DNA of 64,000 nt from Palsa-1248 sp963737835 (GTDB lineage: Bacteria; Gemmatimonadota; Gemmatimonadetes; Gemmatimonadales; Gemmatimonadaceae), in contig CAVTUH010000001.1 in the NCBI GenBank assembly GCA_963737835.1, positions 1,922,001 to 1,986,000 of the forward strand, given 5' to 3'. Below, one piece after another: positions 1-7,360 of the stretch; within the stretch, counting starts at the first letter, position 1; each line of letters starts with the position of its first letter. A model generated the notes under the pieces. It ran no database searches. It was not told the origin of the DNA and was given only the letters and a program-made list of their open reading frames with translations. The translations under genes were made by a program, and so were the position numbers.

Positions 1-37
1 CCGCACCGGCCGCTATCGGCCTGTCGGACGGGTCGCA

Positions 38-385
38 CTACGGTGGCCCCAATCGAAACGCCACGGCCTCTTCAACGACCCGCCCCTGCTTGAGATGCTC
101 GACGACAATGCGCTCGAGCAGGGCAGGCGTGACCCCCGCGTACCATACCCCCTCCGGGTATACGACCATGACCGGGCCACCGCCACACACCCCGAGACAC
201 GGCGTTTCGCCCCGCTTCACGCGAGTAGGACCGAATAGCAGGTCCTCGCGTTCGAGTAGCTCGGCAAGCCGAGCGTAGAGCGCACGCCCGCCTCGGTCCG
301 GCGAGCAAAACCCTCCGGTACAGATGAGCACGTGGCGCGTGTATGGGTCGACGATCGCGGGGCGCAAAGGCTCAGGCGGCGTCAT
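38..385 (-). CDS. Thioredoxin-like [2Fe-2S] ferredoxin
   Basis: A 115-residue protein of the thioredoxin-like (2Fe-2S) ferredoxin family, small soluble cytoplasmic electron carriers. Four cysteines are placed as in the family: C22 and C27 in an ICTGGFC segment and C63 and C67 in a PCLGVC segment, followed by the GGGPVMVVYPEG strand that precedes the last helix. The start overlaps the end of the upstream OsmC gene by 14 bases, so the two are probably one transcript. The physiological partner cannot be read from the sequence. Family assignment is firm; function beyond electron transfer is not. Confidence 0.85.
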   Translation of the reverse strand: MTPPEPLRPAIVDPYTRHVLICTGGFCSPDRGGRALYARLAELLEREDLLFGPTRVKRGETPCLGVCGGGPVMVVYPEGVWYAGVTPALLERIVVEHLKQGRVVEEAVAFRLGPP

Positions 386-824
386 TGGCCGTCACCTTCT
401 CGGCACCACTTTCACCATTGAGCGTCACGGAAATCACGACCGGGATCGTCGGATCGAGCGAACTGCGAACCGAGCAGTACTTCGAGACGGCGAGGTCGAC
501 GGCGCGCTCGGCCGCCTCTCGCTCGATCCCGGCCCCGTCGATCGTGTACTCCAAGAGCACGCGTGTCACTCGCGCCGGAACCGCGTCCGCACGATCAGCC
601 GTGACCTTCACCGATAAACGCTCAGCCGGGGTCCGCCGCTTCACGAGGATGTCGAGTGCATCCACCGCTGCGCAGGTCGCGAGTGCGCCGAGCATCGCGT
701 CGACTGGCCCTGGCCCGGTCACGCCTTTCGCGTCAATGCGCGAGGACACGGCTGCCCCGGCACGGCGAATGTCAAAGCGCTGCTCGCCGTTCCAGGTGGC
801 GGTGACGACGCTGGGAAGACGCAT
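372..824 (-). CDS. OsmC/Ohr family protein
   Basis: A 150-residue OsmC-like protein. The family reduces organic hydroperoxides through two conserved cysteines; here these are C51 (ATCAAVDAL, at the start of the long central helix) and C117 (KYCSVRSSL). The typical GPGPVDAMLGAL segment precedes the first cysteine. Length is normal for the family. It lies upstream of, and overlaps, the [2Fe-2S] ferredoxin-like gene, which suggests a joint redox or detoxification role, but this is inference. It could be an OsmC, Ohr or YhfA-type member; the sequence alone does not settle which. Confidence 0.85.
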   Translation of the reverse strand: MRLPSVVTATWNGEQRFDIRRAGAAVSSRIDAKGVTGPGPVDAMLGALATCAAVDALDILVKRRTPAERLSVKVTADRADAVPARVTRVLLEYTIDGAGIEREAAERAVDLAVSKYCSVRSSLDPTIPVVISVTLNGESGAEKVTANDAA

Positions 825-940
825 TACGGCAGGGGGCTAGAGATCGGGAAGTGAGACCTAGAGAATGAAAGCAAATTGCACGGCTGGTAGCGATCAAATA
901 AAGAAGGCGGACGACAGCATCGTGCGCCCCAATCCGATCC

Positions 941-1879
941 CTAGCCGGCCACTCCTACGTGACCACGAGTCGTCAGCCGTTGCCCATCACGGCCGACGTG
1001 CGCCCCGGCCGCTTCGAGGACGCGCCGCTCGGGACTGTCCTCGATCAGGACCGGATTGGTGTTGTTGATGTGCGTGTAGAACACGATCGGGCCTGGTTCC
1101 AGTGCCGTCAGCGCGGCCAGGCTGCCATCTGGACCGCCGATCGGCAGGTGTCCCATGTCGCGCGCGCGTTTCGGCGAGACGCCGAGCATGACGAGCTCGT
1201 CGTCGGACCAGCAAGTGCCGTCGAACAGCAGCACACGCGCATCCGTGATGCGCGCGACGAGGGGCTGTGTCAGCGCGCCACAACCGGGGACGTAAACAGC
1301 CTTGGAGGCGCTTCCATCACGAATCAGCAGTCCGGCCGTCGCACCAACCGAGTCGACACTCGCGAATCGGGGAGCGCCGCCATCGACAGCGAACGCCTCG
1401 ATCGTTATCCCCATTGCGCCTCCCGCTCGATCGAGTAGTGCGACTTCTCGATCGAGGGGCAATGGGACGATCGAAACGGTGGCGAATGCACGCACGGTTG
1501 GCAGGATGCGCGAGTCGCGCTCCAGGACATCAATGACGGCCTGCGTGGCGTAGAGTGTCAGTGCGCGAGCCTCACGAAGCAGCAAGAGACCCAGGGTGTG
1601 ATCGAGCTCGGCATCGGTCAGTACGACGCCTTCAATGGGCACATCGCGCATCACATCATTGGCCGGAGACGAGCGTGGGATACGGCTGAGCTGCTCTCGG
1701 ACGTCGGGCGACGCATTCACGAGAAGCCAGCGCGTTCCGTCGCCGCTCACGGCGATGGAAGACTGCGTCCGCGGGTGCGCGCGAGAAGGATCGGTCCGCG
1801 CGACGCGGCATCCGGGGCACCAGCAGTTCCACTGGGGGAAGCCGCCGCCGGCGGCAGTGCCGAGCAGGATGATCTCCAT
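941..1879 (-). CDS. pqqB: Pyrroloquinoline quinone biosynthesis protein PqqB
   Basis: PqqB, a metallo-beta-lactamase-fold protein of PQQ biosynthesis, 312 residues from the ATG at 1879. An ATG was chosen that gives the family N-terminus MEIILLGTAAGGGFPQWNC; the open frame extends 12 codons further but without family similarity. The CNCWCPGC-like zinc cluster is visible as C19, C21 and C24. The hydrolase-fold acidic/histidine motif appears as TDAELDHTLG. PqqB is thought to hydroxylate or process the tyrosine of the excised PqqA dipeptide. It lies about 200 bases downstream of pqqA on the same strand, separated by a hairpin, while pqqC, D and E are on the opposite strand. Confidence 0.95.
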   Translation of the reverse strand: MEIILLGTAAGGGFPQWNCWCPGCRVARTDPSRAHPRTQSSIAVSGDGTRWLLVNASPDVREQLSRIPRSSPANDVMRDVPIEGVVLTDAELDHTLGLLLLREARALTLYATQAVIDVLERDSRILPTVRAFATVSIVPLPLDREVALLDRAGGAMGITIEAFAVDGGAPRFASVDSVGATAGLLIRDGSASKAVYVPGCGALTQPLVARITDARVLLFDGTCWSDDELVMLGVSPKRARDMGHLPIGGPDGSLAALTALEPGPIVFYTHINNTNPVLIEDSPERRVLEAAGAHVGRDGQRLTTRGHVGVAG

Positions 1880-1904
1880 GGTGACGTCCTGCCGCTCAGG
1901 GCGC

Positions 1905-1958
1905 CGCGGCCGCACCGCGGCCGAGAGAGGAGAACCACAGAAAGTAGAAAGTTGGACA
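1905..1958. repeat. Heptamer tract, GAAAGTA type, with GC hairpin
   Basis: Two tandem 7-mers, GAAAGTA and GAAAGTT (1940-1953), follow a GC-rich palindromic stretch (GCGGCCGC, CGCGGCCG) at about 1905-1923. The same arrangement, in the opposite orientation and with similar flanking words (CCACAGA), is found upstream of glpD near 16798-16850. It lies in the gap between pqqA and pqqB. This appears to be a short or decayed member of the dispersed heptamer-arm elements in this window. Confidence 0.5.
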
Positions 1959-2057
1959 AAGCGCCTCGTGACGCTGCCCGTTCTCGTACCGACCGGCTGC
2001 CTTCCCGGCCATACGACGGAGAATGGCCCGGGAACCCAATGTCACCGCACACGAAGA

Positions 2058-2077
2058 GGGCCCGCGTTGGCGGGCCC
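2058..2077 (-). terminator. Hairpin between pqqA and pqqB
   Basis: An 8-bp perfect GC stem (GGGCCCGC pairing with GCGGGCCC) with a 4-base loop starts 9 bases beyond the pqqA stop codon. On the pqqA strand it is not followed by a clean T run, so it is probably a leaky terminator or mRNA stabiliser. Such a structure after pqqA would explain higher PqqA than PqqB synthesis, which is needed because PqqA is consumed stoichiometrically. This role is inferred from other pqq loci. Confidence 0.55.
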
Positions 2078-2085
2078 CCTTGTGT

Positions 2086-2160
2086 TTATCGTCGTGCGAC
2101 GTAGGCGGTGACTTCCATCGTCACGTCTACAACCTCGAACTCCGGCTTCTCCCAGCGCAT
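2086..2160 (-). CDS. pqqA: PQQ precursor peptide PqqA
   Basis: A 24-residue peptide, MRWEKPEFEVVDVTMEVTAY plus VARR, too short for usual gene calling. It has the PqqA signature: an N-terminal W-x-K-P start, an acidic middle, and the conserved Glu and Tyr separated by three residues (E16 and Y20 in EVTAY) that PqqE cross-links and that become the PQQ backbone. A GAGGTG ribosome site lies just before the ATG. It sits on the same strand as and upstream of pqqB, and divergent to the sigma factor gene. Length and motif match the ribosomally made PQQ precursor of other bacteria. Confidence 0.9.
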   Translation of the reverse strand: MRWEKPEFEVVDVTMEVTAYVARR

Positions 2161-2267
2161 GCGCACCTCGCGAGTAGAGGGAACTGCTCGCCGGAGCGAC
2201 CGGCGACCCTGCTGCAGGTTCTGCAAGATCGGATCCGTCAAAGGTGATTTCAAGGGGCATGCCTCCC

Positions 2268-2295
2268 GGAACCAATTGGGCGATCCCCCGCTAGA
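2268..2295 (+). promoter_or_regulatory. Possible ECF-type promoter of the sigma factor gene
   Basis: A GGAACC word (2268-2273) is followed after 16 bases by CGCTA, close to the GGAAC...CGT layout of many ECF promoters. Transcription would start within about 10 bases of the ATG at 2304, implying a short leader or a leaderless mRNA. ECF factors commonly autoregulate. This rests on motif inspection only. Confidence 0.25.
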
Positions 2296-2303
2296 TTCGA
2301 GAC

Positions 2304-2915
2304 ATGGCGCTGACCGCGGCAGAACAGCGGGAGTCCGACCTCAGCTTCGAGCGAGAGGCGCTCCCGTGGCTGGACGATGTCTACCGTTTCGCCCTGTCGT
2401 TGACGCGGAACGAGGCGGATGCGGACGATATCGTGCAGGAAACATTCATGCGGGCCTATCGATCGTGGCACACGTTCGAGCGGGGGAGCGACGCCAGGCG
2501 GTGGCTGTTCACCATCTGCCGCAACGCCTTTCTGCGAACCCGGGAGCGTGCGCGGCACCAGGTCGAGCTCGACGATGGCGATGTCGAGGCCGTGGCGTCC
2601 CAGCTTGCAGAAGCATCGGGAGCGAACGCCGGCGACGACCAACTGCTCGCCCGACTCGATCTTGGGCCCGCACTGGCTGGCGCCCTCAAGGAGCTCCCGG
2701 AGCCCTTTCGCTCCGCGGTGACTCTGGTCGACGTCGAGGATCAGTCGTATGAGGCGGCATCCGAAATCCTGGGGGTGCCGATCGGGACGGTGCGCTCTCG
2801 CCTATTCCGTGGCCGGCGCTTGCTCCAACGCGCGCTGGCCGTGTACGCCCGTGATGCCGGTATTGCGAGCCCCGCGACCGCGGCGCCGCACTCGGTACCG
2901 CACCCCAACCCGTAG
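2304..2915 (+). CDS. ECF-family RNA polymerase sigma factor
   Basis: A 203-residue extracytoplasmic-function sigma factor. Region 2 is visible as DVYRFALSLTRNEADADDIV followed by QETFMRAYRSWHTFERGSDA and the RRWLFTICRN helix. Region 4 is seen in LPEPFRSAVTLVDVEDQSYE and the GVPIGTVRSRLFRGRRLL recognition helix. The next gene, 3 bases downstream, is a zinc-finger anti-sigma factor, so the pair forms a regulatory switch. Its place between the two halves of the pqq locus is unusual and may mean that it controls PQQ synthesis or only that it was inserted there. A Pro/Ala-rich C-terminal tail of about 25 residues has no assigned role. Confidence 0.93.
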   Translation: MALTAAEQRESDLSFEREALPWLDDVYRFALSLTRNEADADDIVQETFMRAYRSWHTFERGSDARRWLFTICRNAFLRTRERARHQVELDDGDVEAVASQLAEASGANAGDDQLLARLDLGPALAGALKELPEPFRSAVTLVDVEDQSYEAASEILGVPIGTVRSRLFRGRRLLQRALAVYARDAGIASPATAAPHSVPHPNP

Positions 2916-2918
2916 CCT

Positions 2919-3227
2919 ATGACAGACCGCCCACCGGATCCGTGCGCACCGTCGTCCCAGCGAGGGGCAGTCGATTGCACGACCGTGCTGCAACAGCTCT
3001 GGGAGTATCTCGACGCGGAGTTGGGGCCGGAGAAGATGGAGGCCGTGCGGACCCATCTCGCGCTGTGCGCGAAATGCTACCCACACTACGATTTCGAGAA
3101 GGCGTTTCTCGACGCGATCGCGAATTGCCAGTGCACGACCTGCGCACCCCACGATGTCCAATGTCACGTCATGGAGGCACTGCGCCGCGCAGGATTCAAT
3201 CCGACGGACACCAGCGTGGTGGGCTGA
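2919..3227 (+). CDS. Zinc-finger anti-sigma factor, RsrA-like
   Basis: A 102-residue soluble protein with an H-x3-C-x2-C zinc-finger motif (HLALCAKC) and a further cysteine-rich segment (ANCQCTTCAPHDVQC). This matches short anti-sigma factors of the ZAS/RsrA type, which release their sigma factor when thiols are oxidised. The absence of a membrane segment also fits RsrA. The start is 3 bases after the stop of the cognate ECF gene, indicating translational coupling. Redox sensing is inferred from the cysteine pattern. Confidence 0.85.
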   Translation: MTDRPPDPCAPSSQRGAVDCTTVLQQLWEYLDAELGPEKMEAVRTHLALCAKCYPHYDFEKAFLDAIANCQCTTCAPHDVQCHVMEALRRAGFNPTDTSVVG

Positions 3228-3299
3228 CGAGCGACGCCCACGACGATAGATAGAGGCTGACGCCGGAGGACCGGGCTTCGCGTTAAGTTAACAGAAGCC

Positions 3300-4049
3300 A
3301 TGTCCGCCACCGCTGCGCCCTCCACCTTGGCGGCGCCGCCGCCACCACCGATCCCGCCGCTGGACGCTGCGCTGGCGAGCGACGAGTTGGTCGTTGCGCT
3401 TCGTGCGTTCAGTCGATCGTACTACGCGGTGCACCCCTTCCATCAACTCATGCGCGAAGGGGCCCTGAGCAAGCGCCAACTCCAGGGGTGGGTCGCCAAT
3501 CGACTGGCCTATCAACGGGCCATTCCGCGCAAGGACGCGGCGATCATTTCGAATTGTCCCGATCCCGCGGTTCGGCGCCTGTGGCTGCAGCGCATTGTCG
3601 ACCACGATGGCACCGAGCCCAACAGTGGTGGCATCGAGCTGTGGATTCGACTCGGTGAGGCGCTGGGTGTCCCGCGAGAGGAAATGGAGGACGAGCGGCA
3701 TGTCCTCCCCGGCGTCCGCATCGCGACCGAGTCGTATGTGACCTTCTGCAAGACGCATGGATGGGTCGAAGCCGTCGCGAGCTCGCTGACCGAGCTCTTC
3801 GCGCCCGCGCTCATGCATGAACGGCTCGCGGCCTTCCCGCGCCATTACCCGTGGGTCGACGCCGCCGGTCTGGAATACTTTCGATCCCGGCTGATCCAGG
3901 CTCCGCGCGACAGCTCGCAGGGCATCGCCATCGTGGCCGCGCATTGCAGGACGGTGGAGTCACAACGGCGAGCATTTGCCGCGCTCGCGTTCAAGATCGA
4001 GATGCTGTGGGTCCTGATCGACACCATCCACCACGCATACAGCGATTGA
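3300..4049 (+). CDS. pqqC: Pyrroloquinoline-quinone synthase PqqC
   Basis: PqqC, 249 residues, the cofactor-free oxidase that performs the last step, the ring closure and eight-electron oxidation of the PqqD/PqqE-derived intermediate to PQQ. Family segments are clear: HPFHQLMREGALSKRQLQGW, NRLAYQRAIPRKDAAIISNC, RIVDHDGTEP and a C-terminal FKIEMLWVLIDTIHHAY. The first 25 residues are Ala/Pro-rich and variable. It lies 72 bases after the anti-sigma gene and 11 bases before pqqD, beginning the rightward half of the pqq locus. Confidence 0.95.
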   Translation: MSATAAPSTLAAPPPPPIPPLDAALASDELVVALRAFSRSYYAVHPFHQLMREGALSKRQLQGWVANRLAYQRAIPRKDAAIISNCPDPAVRRLWLQRIVDHDGTEPNSGGIELWIRLGEALGVPREEMEDERHVLPGVRIATESYVTFCKTHGWVEAVASSLTELFAPALMHERLAAFPRHYPWVDAAGLEYFRSRLIQAPRDSSQGIAIVAAHCRTVESQRRAFAALAFKIEMLWVLIDTIHHAYSD

Positions 4050-4060
4050 GCTTGGCAGCC

Positions 4061-4339
4061 ATGAGCGAGCCGCTGGCCCTGACCGCGCGACCTCGACTCT
4101 GGCGTTTGGCTCGCCTCGATTTCGACCCGGTCCGCAAACGTCGTGTGCTGCTCTACCCCGAAGGCGCCATGCTGCTCAACGACACGGGCGCCGAGATCCT
4201 CGCGCTCTGCAATGGCACGCGGACGGTGAACGAGATCGCGACAGCCCTCGGTTCGAAATACGATGCCAATGTGAGCGCCGACGTCGCGGCCTACCTCGGT
4301 CAGCTGGTCGACCGCGAGCTGGTGCACGATGCCGCGTGA
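4061..4339 (+). CDS. pqqD: PqqA-binding chaperone PqqD
   Basis: PqqD, 92 residues from the ATG at 4061, the peptide chaperone that binds PqqA and presents it to the radical-SAM enzyme PqqE. Recognisable stretches are RPRLWRLARLDFDPVRKRRV, LLYPEGAMLLNDTGAEIL and a winged-helix pattern through VNEIATALGSKYDA. The open frame runs on upstream inside pqqC; this ATG is selected because it gives the usual family length and start. It overlaps the pqqE start by 11 bases, which implies coupled translation of the two interacting proteins. Confidence 0.93.
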   Translation: MSEPLALTARPRLWRLARLDFDPVRKRRVLLYPEGAMLLNDTGAEILALCNGTRTVNEIATALGSKYDANVSADVAAYLGQLVDRELVHDAA

Positions 4340-5558
4340 TGCCGGCTCGGGCACCGCGTACACCGGCGCATGCGACAGCGCCGTCGCGCCCGTCCGGCCT
4401 CGGGGTGCGGACGCCGCGCGACCGACGACCCTGCTCGCGGAGCTGACGTATCGCTGTCCGCTGCACTGCCCCTACTGTTCCAACCCGATCGACTTGCTCC
4501 GGTCTCACGCGGAGCTCGCGACCGCGGACTGGCAGCGGGTCGTGAGCGAAGCGCGCGCCCTCGGGGTCCTCCAACTCGGATTGTCCGGGGGCGAGCCGCT
4601 GCTGCGGAAGGACCTCGAACAGTTGGTGGCCCACGCACACAACGTCGGTCTGTACACGACACTCGTGACCTCGGGACTCGGCCTCACCAGGGAGCGAGTC
4701 CATGGACTGGGGAGGGCTGGCCTCGATCACGTCCAGATCTCGTTCCAGGACTCCGATCGAGCCGGTGCAGAGCGCATCGCCGGCCTGCCATCGGTCGACA
4801 AGAAGCTCGCGGCGGCCGCTCTTGTCCGCGAGCTCGGTGTCGCCTTTTCGGTCAACGTCGTGCTCCACCGCGCCAATCTCGACCATCTCGCTGACATCAT
4901 CGACCTGGCGGGATCGCTCGGCGCCGATCGATTGGAGCTCGCGAATACGCAGTACTACGGGTGGGCCACCCTGAATCGAGATCGCCTGCTTCCAACGCGT
5001 GAACAACTCGCGCGAGCCGAAGCGGTGGTCGAAGCGGCCATCGCACGTTACCGCGGACACATGCAGATTCTCTACGTGCTGCCCGACTACTACCAGACCT
5101 ATCCGAAGCCGTGCATGGGCGGGTGGGGCGCCGTCTACATCGTCGTGGCGCCGGACGGCCGTGTGCTGCCGTGTCAGGCCGCCTGGCAAATCGAGTCCCT
5201 CACCTTCGACAGTGTGCGCGATCACTCGCTCGAATGGATTTGGCGGCAATCGTCGGCCTTCAATGCGTTTCGCGGCGATGACTGGATGCAGGAACCCTGT
5301 CGAAGCTGCGAGCGCCGCACAATCGATTTCGGCGGTTGCCGGTGCCAGGCCTTCCAGGTGACGGGCGACGCGCGCAACGCCGACCCGGTGTGCACGAAGA
5401 GCCCGGCCCGCGCGTCGATTGATGCGGCGCTCGTCCGCGTCGCGGCGGATGCCGACTCGGCTCCGCGCAATGCCGAGACGTCACTCGAGACTGGCGCGTA
5501 CATATATCGCACTATGTCCGCAGCGTCCCAGGCTGCTCCGACGGCGACCCAAACGTGA
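4329..5558 (+). CDS. pqqE: PqqA peptide cyclase PqqE (radical SAM)
   Basis: PqqE, 409 residues, the radical-SAM/SPASM enzyme that joins Glu and Tyr of PqqA by a carbon-carbon bond. The SAM-binding CxxxCxxC motif is C43, C47 and C50 (CPLHCPYC), followed by LGLSGGEPLLRKDL. C-terminal auxiliary-cluster cysteines are seen in KPCMGGWGAV, VLPCQAAW, PCRSCERR, GGCRCQAF and a final PVC. The N-terminal 30 residues are Ala/Arg-rich and may be partly untranslated. The C-terminus carries about 60 extra residues beyond the last cysteine. It overlaps pqqD (11 bases) and the following histidine kinase (4 bases). Confidence 0.95.
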   Translation: MPRDAGSGTAYTGACDSAVAPVRPRGADAARPTTLLAELTYRCPLHCPYCSNPIDLLRSHAELATADWQRVVSEARALGVLQLGLSGGEPLLRKDLEQLVAHAHNVGLYTTLVTSGLGLTRERVHGLGRAGLDHVQISFQDSDRAGAERIAGLPSVDKKLAAAALVRELGVAFSVNVVLHRANLDHLADIIDLAGSLGADRLELANTQYYGWATLNRDRLLPTREQLARAEAVVEAAIARYRGHMQILYVLPDYYQTYPKPCMGGWGAVYIVVAPDGRVLPCQAAWQIESLTFDSVRDHSLEWIWRQSSAFNAFRGDDWMQEPCRSCERRTIDFGGCRCQAFQVTGDARNADPVCTKSPARASIDAALVRVAADADSAPRNAETSLETGAYIYRTMSAASQAAPTATQT

Positions 5559-7360
5559 GCGAGCCGACAGTGTCGGTTCCTCCGGACGCCGACGTCCTTG
5601 CCGAGCGGGACCGGACCATCCTGCGCCTCGAGCGCGACCTGAACTCGCTCCGCGAAATCCTGCTTGACTACATGACGGCCCGCGAAGAAGCCGAAGACGA
5701 GATGCGGGCGACGGAGGATCGCTACCGGGCGCTGGTGCATCGCGCCGCGTCGGGAATCTTTCGTGCGGCGCTGGATGGCCGCTTCACCGACGTCAACCCG
5801 GCGCTGGTGCACACGCTGGGCCATCCGTCAGCGGCATCGCTTCTGGCGGAGCCGGCCGGAGCCGTCTACTACGATCCCGCCGACCATCAGCGGATTCTCG
5901 GCGTCGCATTGCGCGACGAGCATCGAGGATGGACGGAAGTGCGCTGGCGCCGCCACGACGGCGCGCCCATTCTCGTGCGGCTCTCTTTGCAGGTCGTAAA
6001 GGATGGACGCGGCAACGCGATCGCCCTCGAAGGGATGACCGAGGACATCACCGACCGCGCGCGCCAGGAGGAGCTGCTCCGGCGCAGTGAGCGGATGGCG
6101 AGCCTCGGGCACATGCTGGCCGGCGTCGCGCATGAGCTCAACAATCCGCTGGCCGCCATCGGCGGATTCGCACAACTGATGCTGCGACAATCGCTCAGCG
6201 ACGAAGACCGGAGCGGCCTCGAGACGATCAATCACGAGGCCCAACGTGCGGCGCGCATCGTGCGAGACCTCCTGGCGTTTTCGCGCCGCCACGAACACGA
6301 GCGACGCGAGGCGGTCGATCTCAACGAAGTCGTCCGCTACATCCTCGACGCGCAACGGTACCAGATCGAGACTCGCGGCATCCGGCGGACACTCTCGCTC
6401 GCCGCGGCGTTGCCACCAGTCATGGCGCAGGCGTCGCAACTCGAACAGGTTGTCCTCAATCTCGTCGTCAATGCGAGGCAGGCACTCGAGCAAGCGATTG
6501 ACGAGTCGAGCGCCACGCACGGCAGTGCATCGCCAGCAGCTCCCGCAATCACCATCCGGACGGCGACCCACGGCGGCATCGTGGCGCTCGAAGTCGAGGA
6601 CAACGGGCCCGGCATTCCTGAGGAGTATCGCACCCGCATCTGGGACCCGTTCTGGACGAGTAAAGAGGAAGGCGAAGGGACAGGTCTCGGACTTGCGGTC
6701 GTCCACGGCATCGTGACGACGTACGGCGGCACCATCGATCTGGAGACGCAGGTGGGCGTCGGCACCCGGTTCATTGTCCGCTTGCCGGCGGCGATTGCGC
6801 GCGAGCAGACGGTACCTGTGCCGCCACCCGCCAGCAAAGGCGGGTTCTCGCACGCGACGACACCATCCACACCGGCGAGTCGCGCTGGGGTGGTGGCGCC
6901 GCTCGCGGCGGGAACGCCCAGGAGCTCGACGCATCGGGTTGCGGGCCCGGTGGCGCGGCCGGCCAGCGTCAGCCACGCCGCGGTGCCTCTGCGCATCCTC
7001 GTCGTCGATGACGAGAAGGCCATTCTCGAAGTGCTGGATCGCTACTTCTCCGCTCGAGGCCATGCCGTCACCACGACCCCCAACGGGATGCGAGCGATCG
7101 AGCTCGCCCATCAACAGTCGTTTGACATCGTGATCTGCGATCTGCGCATGCCGGGCCTCGACGGCGGCGAGGTCATTCGCCGGCTGCGAGCGCTCCCGCG
7201 CTGCCAGGCCACGCGCTATATCGTCTCGACCGGGGACAGCACCGCGCTGAGCGACGACTTCGCAGAGGCTGCGCACGTGACGACCGTGCTCGTGAAGCCT
7301 TACGAGATCGACGCGCTTCGGCAGGCGGTCGAGCAACCGGCGGCGTCGCATGTCCACTGA
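5555..7360 (+). CDS. Hybrid sensor histidine kinase/response regulator
   Basis: A 601-residue soluble hybrid kinase. A PAS-like sensor spans roughly residues 50-165, after a short coiled coil. The dimerisation/phosphoacceptor helix has His193 in GVAHELNNPLAAIGGFAQLM. The ATP-binding domain shows NLVVNARQAL, DNGPGIPEEYR and GTGLGLAVVHGI. After a Pro/Ala linker, a receiver domain (about 475-595) has the DDE pocket in RILVVDDEKA and phosphoacceptor Asp in VICDLRMPGLDGG. There are no membrane segments. The GTG start overlaps the pqqE stop by 4 bases and the gene overlaps bioF by 11, so it is translated with the PQQ and biotin genes. The signal is unknown. Confidence 0.9.
   Translation: MSEPTVSVPPDADVLAERDRTILRLERDLNSLREILLDYMTAREEAEDEMRATEDRYRALVHRAASGIFRAALDGRFTDVNPALVHTLGHPSAASLLAEPAGAVYYDPADHQRILGVALRDEHRGWTEVRWRRHDGAPILVRLSLQVVKDGRGNAIALEGMTEDITDRARQEELLRRSERMASLGHMLAGVAHELNNPLAAIGGFAQLMLRQSLSDEDRSGLETINHEAQRAARIVRDLLAFSRRHEHERREAVDLNEVVRYILDAQRYQIETRGIRRTLSLAAALPPVMAQASQLEQVVLNLVVNARQALEQAIDESSATHGSASPAAPAITIRTATHGGIVALEVEDNGPGIPEEYRTRIWDPFWTSKEEGEGTGLGLAVVHGIVTTYGGTIDLETQVGVGTRFIVRLPAAIAREQTVPVPPPASKGGFSHATTPSTPASRAGVVAPLAAGTPRSSTHRVAGPVARPASVSHAAVPLRILVVDDEKAILEVLDRYFSARGHAVTTTPNGMRAIELAHQQSFDIVICDLRMPGLDGGEVIRRLRALPRCQATRYIVSTGDSTALSDDFAEAAHVTTVLVKPYEIDALRQAVEQPAASHVH

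Noticed and set aside
1880..2085. Additional short gene between pqqA and pqqB
   Set aside because: Open frames here are Arg/Pro-rich shadows over the repeat and hairpin, without ribosome site.
4176..5249. 357-codon leftward frame antisense to pqqE
   Set aside because: Shadow of pqqD/pqqE; no recognisable protein features.
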